A stretch of DNA of 64,000 nucleotides, taken from Promethearchaeati archaeon. GTDB lineage: Archaea; Asgardarchaeota; Heimdallarchaeia; JABLTI01. Both the position numbers and the translations under genes were made by a program. The stretch spans positions 1-64,000 of the forward strand of contig JABLTI010000003.1 in the NCBI GenBank assembly GCA_013166835.1. The letters are read 5' to 3'. The notes below the pieces were generated by a model. That model was given only the letters and a program-made list of their open reading frames with translations. It was not told the DNA's origin and searched no databases. This document shows, in pieces, positions 19,162 through 27,391 of the stretch (positions are counted from its first letter, which is position 1; each line of letters opens with the position of its first letter).

Positions 19162-20184
19162 TTGAACAAAGCAAAAGTCTATTTCTATAATAACATTAAG
19201 GATTATAAAACAGGATTTAACAAATTCTTGAAGATTATATCGGATGAAATGAAACCTGAAGATAAAACAGCAATCAAAATTCATTTCGGTGCAAAAAATA
19301 ATGACACTCATGTTAATCCAAAATATTTGATTGACCTACCAAAATATATCAAAAATCCTGTTTTTATTGAAAGCAATTGCTTGTATCCAGGAAACCGGCA
19401 TAGGAGTGATTCACATATTAAATTGGCTCTTGAGCATGGATTCGATTTTCTTGAGATTGATATTCTTGATGGTGAATTAGGAAGAGACTATGATGAAATT
19501 GATATTAATACCAAAAATATAAAGAAAGCAAAAATAAGCTCTGGTTTAAAACAATATAATAATCTCATAGCAATTTCTCATTTTAAAGGAACTCCTGGTC
19601 ATGGGTTTGGTGGAGCTATAAAGAATCTGGCAATGGGTATAGCTTCTCGTGCAGGTAAAATGGACATGCATTCAGGATTGGCTCCAAAAGTCAATGATGA
19701 GAAATGTACTGCATGTGGTGATTGTGTAGAAAATTGTATAGCAGATGCAATTACTCTTAATGAATTTGCTTTCATTAATCAAGAGAAATGTATTGGGTGT
19801 GCATTTTGCATCTCAGTTTGTCCTGAAAGAGCAATAATGGCTCAATTTGGTAAACGAAGAGGCAAGGAATTTTTAGAGACTTTGATTGAGTATGCCTATG
19901 CGGTTACTAAAGGTAGAAACTGGTGGTACATCAATGCGATTAATAATATTACTGAGACATGTGATTGTATGCCATATAAACAAGTGCCTTTCATGGATGA
20001 TATTGGATTAGTCTATTCTAAAGATCTAATAGCAATAGATCAAGCTTCAATAGATCTAGTAGTTGAGAAGAACAATGGCGTAGACCCTTTCAAAAAGCCT
20101 GATGTTTCAACAAATTATGTTTTGAAATATGGAGAAAAATTAGGTCTTGGAACTACAGAATATGAGTTAATCAACATAGATTGA
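19162..20184 (+). CDS. DUF362 protein with two 4Fe-4S clusters
   Basis: A 340-aa cytoplasmic protein. Residues 1-170 form the DUF362 domain with KIHFGAKNNDTH and HFKGTPGHGFGGAIKNLAMG. Residues 182-220 hold a bacterial-type diferredoxin with clusters C182-x2-C185-x2-C188-x3-C192 and C210-x2-C213-x2-C216-x3-C220. The C-terminal 120 residues complete DUF362, including an IDQASIDLV segment. DUF362 ferredoxins are common in anaerobes, and most have no proven partner; an electron-transfer role is inferred. The start is TTG at 19162 with GGTGA five bases upstream, a strong site. It is divergent from the transporter gene. Confidence 0.92.
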   Translation: MNKAKVYFYNNIKDYKTGFNKFLKIISDEMKPEDKTAIKIHFGAKNNDTHVNPKYLIDLPKYIKNPVFIESNCLYPGNRHRSDSHIKLALEHGFDFLEIDILDGELGRDYDEIDINTKNIKKAKISSGLKQYNNLIAISHFKGTPGHGFGGAIKNLAMGIASRAGKMDMHSGLAPKVNDEKCTACGDCVENCIADAITLNEFAFINQEKCIGCAFCISVCPERAIMAQFGKRRGKEFLETLIEYAYAVTKGRNWWYINAINNITETCDCMPYKQVPFMDDIGLVYSKDLIAIDQASIDLVVEKNNGVDPFKKPDVSTNYVLKYGEKLGLGTTEYELINID

Positions 20185-20207
20185 TTCAGCCAAGTAAACT
20201 GGTGAAA

Positions 20208-20227
20208 GTCCCTATCTCCATAGGGAT
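20208..20227 (+). terminator. 7-bp hairpin after the DUF362 gene
   Basis: TCCCTAT (20209-20215) and ATAGGGA (20220-20226) form a perfect stem around the loop CTCC, extendable by a G-T wobble. It lies 24 bases past the stop codon. The sequence after it is only moderately T-rich, so intrinsic termination is possible but not clear. Confidence 0.4.
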
Positions 20228-20261
20228 CCTAATTTGTGTTCTCATTGTTAATAATCAAAGA

Positions 20262-20270
20262 TTTATAAAT
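20262..20270 (+). promoter_or_regulatory. TATA box for a probably leaderless aldolase mRNA
   Basis: TTTATAAAT is centred 30 bases before the ATG at 20296. There is no ribosome site before that ATG, so transcription probably begins at or within a few bases of the start codon. Confidence 0.5.
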
Positions 20271-20295
20271 TTCGTTTCTTATATTTCATATTAGT

Positions 20296-20949
20296 ATGAA
20301 AGAACTAATTAAGGACCTTAAGGAACAACTCTGCTGGGCTTCTCGAGAGATTTACCAACGTGGGTTAGTGAACATTGGTGAAGGAAATATTAGTATCAGG
20401 GTAAAAGGCAAAAATGAAATGATAATAACCCCTTCTCGAAATGATTATAGAATGCCTATGTCTGAAGATATGGTTCACATGACTTTGGCAGGAAAACTCG
20501 TTGAAGGAAACAATAAACCTTCTTCTGAATCTTATCTTCACAGAGTATTCTACAAAGCACGACCCAATGTTAATTGTATAATTCACACACACTCGCCATA
20601 TACTAGTTCCTTGTCTATTCAGCATAAAGGCATTCCAGTAATTTTTGAAGAAATGCTAATTTTCCTCGGAGGAAGTGTTCCTTGTGCTAAATATGCTATG
20701 GCGGGAACAGCGAATCTAGGAAAGAATGCAATACAATCTATGGGAAATCAAAATGTAGTAATCCTAGCAAATCATGGTTCTATTGTAGTTGGGAAAACAA
20801 TGGAGTACTGTGTCAATACTGCACAACTTGTAGAAAAAATGGCTAAAATATTTGTTCTCGCAAATTTCTCTCCAGATATCAAGAAAATTCCTGAAGAAAA
20901 GCAAGTAGATTTCAGATTGCAATTTGTAGAAGAATTTTCAACGGTTTAG
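20296..20949 (+). CDS. class II aldolase/adducin family protein (fuculose-phosphate-aldolase-like)
   Basis: A 217-aa zinc aldolase. The metal-binding pattern of L-fuculose-1-phosphate aldolase is visible: Glu78 in PSSESYLH, His97 and His99 in IIHTHSPYT, and His160 in ILANHGSIVVG. Phosphate-binding GEGNISIR lies near residue 28. These enzymes cleave sugar phosphates to dihydroxyacetone phosphate or glycolaldehyde phosphate and an aldehyde; relatives include ribulose-5-phosphate epimerase and methylthioribulose-phosphate dehydratase. In archaea this enzyme can feed cofactor or deoxysugar pathways. The exact substrate is not decided by sequence. Probably leaderless. Confidence 0.9.
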   Translation: MKELIKDLKEQLCWASREIYQRGLVNIGEGNISIRVKGKNEMIITPSRNDYRMPMSEDMVHMTLAGKLVEGNNKPSSESYLHRVFYKARPNVNCIIHTHSPYTSSLSIQHKGIPVIFEEMLIFLGGSVPCAKYAMAGTANLGKNAIQSMGNQNVVILANHGSIVVGKTMEYCVNTAQLVEKMAKIFVLANFSPDIKKIPEEKQVDFRLQFVEEFSTV

Positions 20950-20960
20950 CCTGAAAGAAA

Positions 20961-21581
20961 CTATTTTGGATGACGAATCATAACCCAATGGGGAATTTCT
21001 GTATTAGGTATTTTCTCTTTAGTAACGACTTCATACCCAAATCGTTTGTAGATTTCTACATTAGTTGGATTCTGTGTTTCTAGTAAGCTTGGTAATTTCT
21101 CGATATCGATTCTATTAAGCATTGTTCGTAAAAGCAAACTCCCGAAACCTTTACCTTGATGTTCTGGTGCAACACCTATAGGCGATAAATACCAATGTTT
21201 AAAGTTTCCATATTTGTTGTGCATTTCAGAAGAAAATCTGCCAATAGGCATCATTCTACTTATGTTGTCCTTTTTCAGTTTCAGATATAATTTCATACCA
21301 CCGGCTCTAAGCTGTTTAAACATGTTCATCACGTATTTATCACTAAGATACCAGATTGCTAGTCCCTCGATCTCAGGTGAAGGAGCATATATTTCACCGA
21401 ATTTTAATCCATATGAAACTGTAAAGTTGAAATAATGAGCTGATTGTTCCTTTCTAGTTTCATCGTCTGGAAACATATATTGTGTTAGAGGATCAGAATA
21501 AAATGCATCTGCTAGAACTTTAGCAGCTTTTTTGAGATCTCTTCTCTTTAATTTATACAAAGTAGTTTGATCTTTTTTCAT
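20961..21581 (-). CDS. GNAT family N-acetyltransferase
   Basis: A 206-aa GNAT-fold protein. The acetyl-CoA site motif A is visible as PIGVAPEHQGKGFGSLLLRTML (about residues 130-150), followed by motif B with PSLLETQNPTNVEIYKRFGYEV. The N-terminal half with LADAFYSDPLTQYMFPDDE is typical of the subgroup related to puromycin acetyltransferase-like and GNAT detoxification enzymes. The substrate is unknown. The gene is convergent with the aldolase gene, their stops 11 bases apart, and is probably monocistronic. Confidence 0.88.
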   Translation of the reverse strand: MKKDQTTLYKLKRRDLKKAAKVLADAFYSDPLTQYMFPDDETRKEQSAHYFNFTVSYGLKFGEIYAPSPEIEGLAIWYLSDKYVMNMFKQLRAGGMKLYLKLKKDNISRMMPIGRFSSEMHNKYGNFKHWYLSPIGVAPEHQGKGFGSLLLRTMLNRIDIEKLPSLLETQNPTNVEIYKRFGYEVVTKEKIPNTEIPHWVMIRHPK

Positions 21582-21634
21582 GAATTCTATTAGTTCTCAT
21601 GATAATTAAGAGTAACTTTTCAAAGTAAATGTAA

Positions 21635-21745
21635 GTAGAAGAAACAATTGTGAAAGCTCATAATGAAGATCTAGTAGGTATGAAATTTATAGTTGTTAAT
21701 GAAATCGCTGACGGAAAAATCAAACGATTCTGGTGTGTACAATAA
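21635..21745 (+). pseudogene. remnant of a SnoaL/NTF2-like protein (C-terminal end only)
   Basis: An open stretch of about 36 codons, bounded upstream by an in-frame stop, encodes VEETIVKAHNEDLVGMKFIV followed by VNEIADGKIKRFWCVQ and a stop. The end, with DGKI-x-R-x-W, is the signature of the last two strands of SnoaL-like NTF2-fold proteins, which are normally 120-140 aa. No start codon with a ribosome site and no upstream half are present in any frame nearby, so this looks like the tail of a deleted gene. A functional micropeptide starting at GTG 21650 cannot be excluded. Confidence 0.45.
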
Positions 21746-21856
21746 CAAAGTAAATTACATGTTTTTGATATAATACTTATCAAAACAAGATTAGAAATAA
21801 TCCTTTTTACAAGTAATATTGAAGTTATCTAATTAATTCAATTGGATTTGTTTAGA

Positions 21857-22774
21857 ATGGAAGATCTGATCATTGCTTTACCATCAAGTTGCACAGAAAT
21901 TGAAACACCACTATTGATAGCAAGCATTCGAAAATTCGCAGGAAAGTTTGCTAATTCTCCGATATGGGTAGTTACTACAAAGAAGAATATAGAAATTCCA
22001 AGTAAAATGATTGATTTCTTTAATTCTATGAATGTTACTATAATTTATCTCAATGATACTTCAGATGTTATAAAATTGCCTTTTATTGGCTTCACTCAAT
22101 GTGCAGCAAAAGCAGAATCATTAGCTAAAGGAAAAACGAAATTTTTGGTTTGGCTAGGAACAAATTCGCTGGTAATTAACGAACCAGATGAATTTATCTT
22201 AGCTGATGGTATTAACTTGGGTTATAGACCTGTTCATCATACACTAATTGGTTCACTTTACGACAAACCAATTGATGCTTTCTGGGAAATGATCTATCAG
22301 AAATGCAATGTTGATGAAAACAAAGTCTTCCCAATGAAAACTCACATCGATGGAAATACCCTTCGTCCATACATTAATTCAGGTTTCTTGATTGTTAGAC
22401 CAGAAAAACAATTCCTACAAACATGGGCAGAACATTACAAAAATATGATTTATGATGAAGATATCGAAGATTTCTTCAGAAAAGATGAACTCTATACCAT
22501 CTTCACCCATCAAGCTGTTTTATCGAGTCTTTTCTTAACTGAATTTACGAAAGAAGAAACATATCAGTTACCTTTCGAATATTGTTATCCAATACATCTT
22601 TTTCACGAAAGCTTAGAAGTTTTACAACCAGAATCAATTAGTCAAATGATTACTTTTAGATTGTATATTGATAAATTGCTAAATCCAGAATGGAGAGCTA
22701 GCATACCAATTGATGAGCCTTTGAAAACATGGTTTGAAAATAAACTGGAAGAATATACAGAACTAACAAAATAG
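21857..22774 (+). CDS. GT-A-fold glycosyltransferase-like protein
   Basis: A 305-aa cytoplasmic protein. The order of elements suggests a nucleotide-sugar transferase fold: an N-terminal strand IIALPSS, a second strand PIWVVTT, a third VTIIYLND, a charged mid region, then KFLVWLGTNSLVINEPDEF and a late RPYINSGFLIVRPEKQFLQTW segment like the acceptor-side motif of GT-A enzymes. A clear D-x-D metal motif is not obvious, so activity is uncertain and the family assignment is tentative. The frame is open to TTG 21842, but ATG 21857 is closer to the first strand. No neighbour gives its role. Confidence 0.65.
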   Translation: MEDLIIALPSSCTEIETPLLIASIRKFAGKFANSPIWVVTTKKNIEIPSKMIDFFNSMNVTIIYLNDTSDVIKLPFIGFTQCAAKAESLAKGKTKFLVWLGTNSLVINEPDEFILADGINLGYRPVHHTLIGSLYDKPIDAFWEMIYQKCNVDENKVFPMKTHIDGNTLRPYINSGFLIVRPEKQFLQTWAEHYKNMIYDEDIEDFFRKDELYTIFTHQAVLSSLFLTEFTKEETYQLPFEYCYPIHLFHESLEVLQPESISQMITFRLYIDKLLNPEWRASIPIDEPLKTWFENKLEEYTELTK

Positions 22775-22826
22775 TAACGTTCTTGCTCACCAGATATTCT
22801 TTTATTTTGGAAATTATAGTTAATTT

Positions 22827-24023
22827 ATGAGAGTACTTTTACTTGGTGTAGGTTTACAAGGGATTGCTACATTACATGATCTTGCTAATTCAAAAGGAGT
22901 TAATGAGATTATAGCAGCAGATATTGAGATTGAAAATGTAAAAAAATTAGTTGCTCGAAAGCAATATACTAATGTATCTTATGAATTTCTTAATGCCAAT
23001 AAACAAGAGAATATTGATCAATTAATGGCTCAGAAACCAGATGTTGTTATAGATTTGTTGCCAGTAACTTTTATGGATAAAATTACAAAATCTGCAATTG
23101 ATCATGGTTTAAATTTGGTAAATACTTTTTACACATCTCCTTACTTGAGAAAAAACGCAGAGAAAGTTAAAGAAAAAGGAATAACTATTCTTCCTGAATT
23201 TGGTTTTGATCCAGGAATTGATTTAGTAATTCTAGGAGAAGCAAGGAAGGGATTAGAAGATATTGAATTAATTAACAGTTATGGTGCTGGAATTCCTGAA
23301 GCTATAGCTTGTAATAATCCTCTGAATTACAAAGTTACTTGGACTTTTGAAGGTGTATTAAGATCATATTTCAGAAAAGGAATTCTAATTAAAAATGGAA
23401 AAATCGTTGAAATAGAAGAAAATAAGATGTTTCATCCAAATAATATTCATGAAGTTATCATAAAAGGGGTTGGAAAATTAGAAGCTATTCCAAATGGTGA
23501 TGCCGTTAAATATTTAGAATTAATTGGTATAAAAAAGGGTTCCAAAGAATATAAAATGATTAAAGAAATGGGTAGGTATTCAATGCGTTGGCCTGGTCAT
23601 TCCTCATTATGGAAGACTCTTGTCGATTTACATTTCCTTGACAACGAACCTATTATTATAAATAATAATGAAATTAACAGGCGGAAATTCATTTCTAAAA
23701 TAATTGAACCTCATATCCAACTCCAACCTCATGAAAGAGACTTGGCAATTATCCGAGTTGAATTAATTGGTGAAAAAGAAGGTAAAAGAACTCGAGTAAT
23801 TTATGATATGGTTGATAAAAGAGATCTAAAAACAGGCTTTACAGCTATGAGTCGAACTGTTGGATTTACTGCTAGTATAGGTGCTCAATTAGTAGGCTTA
23901 GGAAAAATAACCAAAAAAGGTCTATTATCCCCGGTAAATGATATTCCATTTAACATACTAAATGATGAACTAAAAAAGAGAAATATTATAATTAATTCAT
24001 CAACTGAAATTCTTACTTCGTAA
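22827..24023 (+). CDS. saccharopine dehydrogenase-like NAD(P)-dependent oxidoreductase
   Basis: A 398-aa protein. The N-terminal Rossmann motif LLGVGLQG (Gly7, Gly9, Gly12) binds NAD(P). It is followed by VIDLLPVTFMDKITKSAIDHG and ILPEFGFDPGIDLV, both typical of saccharopine dehydrogenase and lysine 6- or carboxynorspermidine-dehydrogenase relatives. The C-terminal half matches the substrate domain, with EVIIKGVGKLEAIPNGDAVKY. The family makes or breaks secondary amines between an amino acid and a 2-oxo acid or semialdehyde, for example in lysine or polyamine metabolism. The ATG start lacks a ribosome site. The stop overlaps the tail of the convergent alkyltransferase gene by 11 bases. Confidence 0.85.
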   Translation: MRVLLLGVGLQGIATLHDLANSKGVNEIIAADIEIENVKKLVARKQYTNVSYEFLNANKQENIDQLMAQKPDVVIDLLPVTFMDKITKSAIDHGLNLVNTFYTSPYLRKNAEKVKEKGITILPEFGFDPGIDLVILGEARKGLEDIELINSYGAGIPEAIACNNPLNYKVTWTFEGVLRSYFRKGILIKNGKIVEIEENKMFHPNNIHEVIIKGVGKLEAIPNGDAVKYLELIGIKKGSKEYKMIKEMGRYSMRWPGHSSLWKTLVDLHFLDNEPIIINNNEINRRKFISKIIEPHIQLQPHERDLAIIRVELIGEKEGKRTRVIYDMVDKRDLKTGFTAMSRTVGFTASIGAQLVGLGKITKKGLLSPVNDIPFNILNDELKKRNIIINSSTEILTS

Positions 24024-24486
24024 TAGTTGACTCCTCAAAGGCAATCAACCATTTCTTTTTCTCAATTCCTCCCCCAAAGCCACGTAGTTTTCCATCACTA
24101 CCTATCACTCTATGACAAGGCACTATGATACTAATAGGATTCTTTGCATTCGCACTTCCTACTGCTCTTATGGCATTCTTATTTCCAATTCTATTAGCTA
24201 ATTCCTTGTAAGTTATTGTTTGGCCTAAAGGTATTATCTGTAATTCATTCCAAACTTTTACTTGAAAATCCGTTCCCAATAAATTTAAGCTAAGATTGAA
24301 TACTTGGAGTTTACCTAGGAAATAGTTTTCTAATTGCTCCAAGGCTTCTATCATAATTAGAGGCATATTTTTACTTGTTTCCCCTTTATTCTCAACAAAA
24401 ATGCATTTTAGAACACTAGTATCTGAGCTAACTAATTCAATATAACCAATTGGGGATTTGAAATATTCAGTGAATTCCTCACTCAT
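24013..24486 (-). CDS. ogt: methylated-DNA-protein cysteine methyltransferase
   Basis: A 157-aa DNA repair protein. It removes alkyl groups from O6-alkylguanine by transfer to its own cysteine. The active site VPCHRVIG puts the acceptor at Cys124. The helix-turn-helix with the arginine finger is AIRAVGSANAKNP (Arg107), and the closing GKLRGFGGG...KWLI matches the family. Length and layout fit the short Ogt/MGMT form with a reduced N-terminal domain. Its start overlaps the stop of the upstream acetyltransferase gene by eight bases, so the two are probably one transcript. Confidence 0.95.
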   Translation of the reverse strand: MSEEFTEYFKSPIGYIELVSSDTSVLKCIFVENKGETSKNMPLIMIEALEQLENYFLGKLQVFNLSLNLLGTDFQVKVWNELQIIPLGQTITYKELANRIGNKNAIRAVGSANAKNPISIIVPCHRVIGSDGKLRGFGGGIEKKKWLIAFEESTITK

Positions 24487-25021
24487 TCATCTTTCTCCAA
24501 TCTCGTTGTAGAATATCCATTATAATTTCATCTTGATATTTGCCATCCATGAATCTACTTTCTCTTCTTCTACCAACTTCTTTAAAACTCAATTTCTTAT
24601 ACACATAAATGGCTCTTTTATTATTAGGATAAACGCTTAATTCAATACGATGCAAATTTTGGTAATTAAATCCAAAATCAAGTATTACGTTCATTGCATC
24701 TGTTCCATAACCCTTATCCCAATTTTCTTTACTATAGATCATTATTCCTAAATCTGCAGAACGAGCTCTATTTCGTTGAATGTATATTGAAGCATGACCT
24801 AGAAATTCGTTAGTATCTTTTCTTTCTATTGCAAAAATGTAAGCTTTCCCTTCACTTCTAAGTTTCCAAGAATTCTTAATAAAATCTTCTCTATCTTGCC
24901 TTGAATCAGGGATTGCACTTCCAATATTATGTCTGATGTCCAAATCATTCCAGTGTTCCATCATTGCATCTAAATCTGTTAACTCTAAGGATCTAAGTCT
25001 TACTTTCTCACCTTCAAACAA
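24479..25021 (-). CDS. RimJ/RimL-type GNAT acetyltransferase
   Basis: A GNAT protein of about 180 aa of the ribosomal-protein or amino-acid N-acetyltransferase group. Marks are LFEGEKVRLRSLELTDLDAM at the N-terminus, LGIMIYSKENWDKGYGTDAM as the acetyl-CoA loop, and HRIELSVYPNNKRAIYVYKK near the end. The open frame starts at GTG 25030, but GGTGA at 25027-25031 is ideally spaced five bases before TTG 25021, which I take as the start. It overlaps ogt by eight bases at its 3' end. The substrate is unknown. Confidence 0.88.
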   Translation of the reverse strand: MFEGEKVRLRSLELTDLDAMMEHWNDLDIRHNIGSAIPDSRQDREDFIKNSWKLRSEGKAYIFAIERKDTNEFLGHASIYIQRNRARSADLGIMIYSKENWDKGYGTDAMNVILDFGFNYQNLHRIELSVYPNNKRAIYVYKKLSFKEVGRRRESRFMDGKYQDEIIMDILQRDWRKMNE

Positions 25022-25045
25022 GTGAATCACCTTTGCTTAATTATT

Positions 25046-25942
25046 CTAATCAATGAAGATGTTCTTCGGGAGAACCGCTCGAACTCCGGGAGTAATATCC
25101 ACGAATTGACTTACTCTGAAATCCACAGCACAACTACAAAGAGCATATGCTTCTTCTCGAGTGAGATTTTTCTCCACTACAAGCCAATGAATCATATCTC
25201 TGAGTGCTTGTTTTGCAGCATCATCTGCAGTTTCACCCCAAGCTGTTGTCATGAAGTATTCATCTGTTTCATATTGTGGCCGTTTAATTTTCTTCTTTTT
25301 ATTAACTACTAGTTTAATTGTAACGTTTGCATCTATTTCAACTGCTGTACCACAGACTTCTCCATCACCTTGTACTGCATGAACATCTCCAACACCGAAA
25401 AGTGCACCTTCAACAAATATTGGTAAATAAACAATAGTCCCAACTCTACATGCCTTAGAATCCATATTGCCGCCATATTCTTTGGGAATTAATGTGCCAT
25501 GAGACCCCTCAGGAGGAGCTACAATTATTGTTCCAGGGAAAGGATCAATTGGAATCTTTATCTTATCACTGAATTCAGCAAATCCATCCTTTATCGGTAT
25601 AATTCTTGTCCATGGTTCAGGATAATCCTCATGTATAAAACCAAAATTAGGTATTATGCAACAGGATCCTTGTTCCGCTAAATCTATTTTCTCTATATGA
25701 ACTTCAAGAGTGTCACCAGGTTCTGCTCCTTCAACAAATACTGGTCCAGTTGCAGGATTAATGTGGTCCATATCGAAATTAATTGGTAAATCCTCTGGTT
25801 TCTGAATTACTTGATTGAATGCATCACGACATTCAAAAATAACCGTTTCTCCAGACTTGATTGTAAGAACTGGTTTATTCTCTCTATCTGCTTTGAAAAC
25901 AACATCTTTCATAGATACTCTGTGAATTTTTTCTTTTGGCAT
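25046..25942 (-). CDS. acetamidase/formamidase family protein
   Basis: A 298-aa cytoplasmic hydrolase of the FmdA/AmdA family, which hydrolyses formamide, acetamide or related short amides to the acid and ammonia. The family phrases are INPATGPVFVEGAEPGDTLEV, GAHG-like PPEGSHGTL, GVGDVHAVQGDGEVCGTAVE and the late KNLTREEAYALCSCAVDFRVS. Conserved Asp, His and Glu residues in the GDVHAVQGDGE block are probable metal or catalytic residues. Length agrees with the short archaeal and Bacillus forms. It lies 24 bases upstream of the acetyltransferase gene on the same strand and could share its transcript, giving a three-gene unit with ogt. Confidence 0.92.
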   Translation of the reverse strand: MPKEKIHRVSMKDVVFKADRENKPVLTIKSGETVIFECRDAFNQVIQKPEDLPINFDMDHINPATGPVFVEGAEPGDTLEVHIEKIDLAEQGSCCIIPNFGFIHEDYPEPWTRIIPIKDGFAEFSDKIKIPIDPFPGTIIVAPPEGSHGTLIPKEYGGNMDSKACRVGTIVYLPIFVEGALFGVGDVHAVQGDGEVCGTAVEIDANVTIKLVVNKKKKIKRPQYETDEYFMTTAWGETADDAAKQALRDMIHWLVVEKNLTREEAYALCSCAVDFRVSQFVDITPGVRAVLPKNIFID

Positions 25943-26045
25943 TTCAATCAGTAATAATGAGAATATATTGAAATAAAAATATTACATTGATATAAGTTTC
26001 AAATAAAGCGATTAAATTTATTAAGTCTATAAATTTTGTATCTTT

Positions 26046-26804
26046 ATGAAAGAGATTTATGAGATGCAAGTAAAGCCAAGAGCTTTAGACATAACTGTAG
26101 ATGAAGAAGTGAGATTCACAGCAATAGTAGATTATTTACAATTAATTGCTTACGAACATGCGTATAATCTTGAATTGAGTTTCCAGCAGACTTTCAAAAA
26201 AAATTTGACTTGGTATTTGCTTAGAAATTATATTGAAATGCACAAATATCCAAAGTTAAATGATTTATTAACAGTCCGATCTTGGGTTGCTCACAGCGAG
26301 AGTGATATGTATTCCTTAAGGGATTTTCAAATTCTAGATGAATCAGGAAAGCTAGTCTGTAGTGCAACTACTAGTTGGATTTTGTATCATTTCATAAAAA
26401 AACGACCTGTCAGCTATATAGCTCATTTTTCTGATAGACCATTCCGACATGAGCGATCAGTTGTTTATGACTTTCCAAAATTAGAATTACCAGAAAAAAT
26501 TGATGAAAAAGTGGAATTGACAGTAAGACGATCAGATCTTGACCTCAATAAACATGTAAATAATAGGGTGTATCTAGAATGGGTTATTGAAAGCATGCCA
26601 AAGAAGTATATAGAGAAATATCGTATTTCTAAATTTGAAATCAGCTTCAAAGGACAAGCATTCCACAAAGACAAAGTTTTAGTGGAAACAGAAATTAAAA
26701 AACTGGCAAAAAAAGAAGATGGAATTGTAGCAATTAGCAAAATAAGTAAAATGAAAAAAGGAGAATTGTTAACTAAAGTGAAATCCTATTGGAAATCAAT
26801 TTAG
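26046..26804 (+). CDS. acyl-ACP thioesterase family protein
   Basis: A 252-aa double hot-dog protein of the Acyl-ACP thioesterase family (FatA/FatB type), which hydrolyses acyl-ACP or acyl-CoA to free fatty acid. The first hot-dog includes TWYLLRNYIEMHKYPKLNDL and SWILYHFIKKRPVSY. The second carries the catalytic region RRSDLDLNKHVNNRVYLEWV, matching the D-x-N-x-H-V-N-N-x-x-Y pattern. These enzymes are plant and bacterial; in an archaeon they point to acquired fatty-acid handling. The ATG has no ribosome site and a TATA-like AT-rich stretch 25-35 bases before it, so the mRNA is probably leaderless. The stop overlaps iorB's stop by four bases. Confidence 0.9.
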   Translation: MKEIYEMQVKPRALDITVDEEVRFTAIVDYLQLIAYEHAYNLELSFQQTFKKNLTWYLLRNYIEMHKYPKLNDLLTVRSWVAHSESDMYSLRDFQILDESGKLVCSATTSWILYHFIKKRPVSYIAHFSDRPFRHERSVVYDFPKLELPEKIDEKVELTVRRSDLDLNKHVNNRVYLEWVIESMPKKYIEKYRISKFEISFKGQAFHKDKVLVETEIKKLAKKEDGIVAISKISKMKKGELLTKVKSYWKSI

Positions 26805-27391
26805 TTTTGCTTTTCGTGAAAAGCTTTTTCTCCGTATTCGAAAGCTCTTTTATTGGATTCGACAGTCTCTGGTGGAACCATATCCAAGATGGTATTTAGT
26901 AGAGTGTCTCGTTTTATCGGTAATTCTTCTGATGATGCTAAACTTCCAAGCATAACAACATTTGTCATAACTTGAGATCCTGCTTTAATTGCTAGTTTTG
27001 AGGCTTCTATCTCGACTAATTCTTGTGTCTCACTAAGTCTTGAAACAATTTCGTCTATTTCTGGGTAATTGGATAAGCCAAGATGGGCATCAACACCAAT
27101 GTATGGTTCATTGTTTAAGAGTACTTTCGCATTATCCTTCATTAATTTCATTTGTCTTAATGCTTCAAGTGGTTCAAAAGCAAGAAGAATGTCACCACTT
27201 CTTTGAGGCATGATAACGCCTTTAGCATCAGAACCAATTCGTAAGTAGGAGACAACAGTTCCACCTCGAATTGCTAAACCATGAGAAGCTCCAATTCTAA
27301 CATTAAAACCTTCTTTCATAGCAGCTTGAGCAAGAATTCTTGTAGTAAGAATGATGCCGTTTCCACCAACGCCACAAATTATTATATTCAT
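26801..27391 (-). CDS. iorB: indolepyruvate ferredoxin oxidoreductase, beta subunit
   Basis: A 196-aa gamma-type 2-oxoacid:ferredoxin oxidoreductase subunit. It starts MNIIICGVGGNGIILTTRIL, the typical glycine-rich opening, followed by ASHGLAIRGGTVVSYLRIG and GDILLAFEPLEALR. With IorA it oxidatively decarboxylates aryl pyruvates such as indolepyruvate to aryl-acetyl-CoA, reducing ferredoxin, in peptide-fermenting archaea. Its ATG overlaps the iorA stop by four bases, so the two are translationally coupled. The 3' end overlaps the convergent thioesterase gene. Confidence 0.95.
   Translation of the reverse strand: MNIIICGVGGNGIILTTRILAQAAMKEGFNVRIGASHGLAIRGGTVVSYLRIGSDAKGVIMPQRSGDILLAFEPLEALRQMKLMKDNAKVLLNNEPYIGVDAHLGLSNYPEIDEIVSRLSETQELVEIEASKLAIKAGSQVMTNVVMLGSLASSEELPIKRDTLLNTILDMVPPETVESNKRAFEYGEKAFHEKQN

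Noticed and set aside
25022-25312. Plus-strand open frame across the formamidase 3' end
   Set aside because: It is antisense to a conserved gene and has no ribosome site or recognisable protein pattern.
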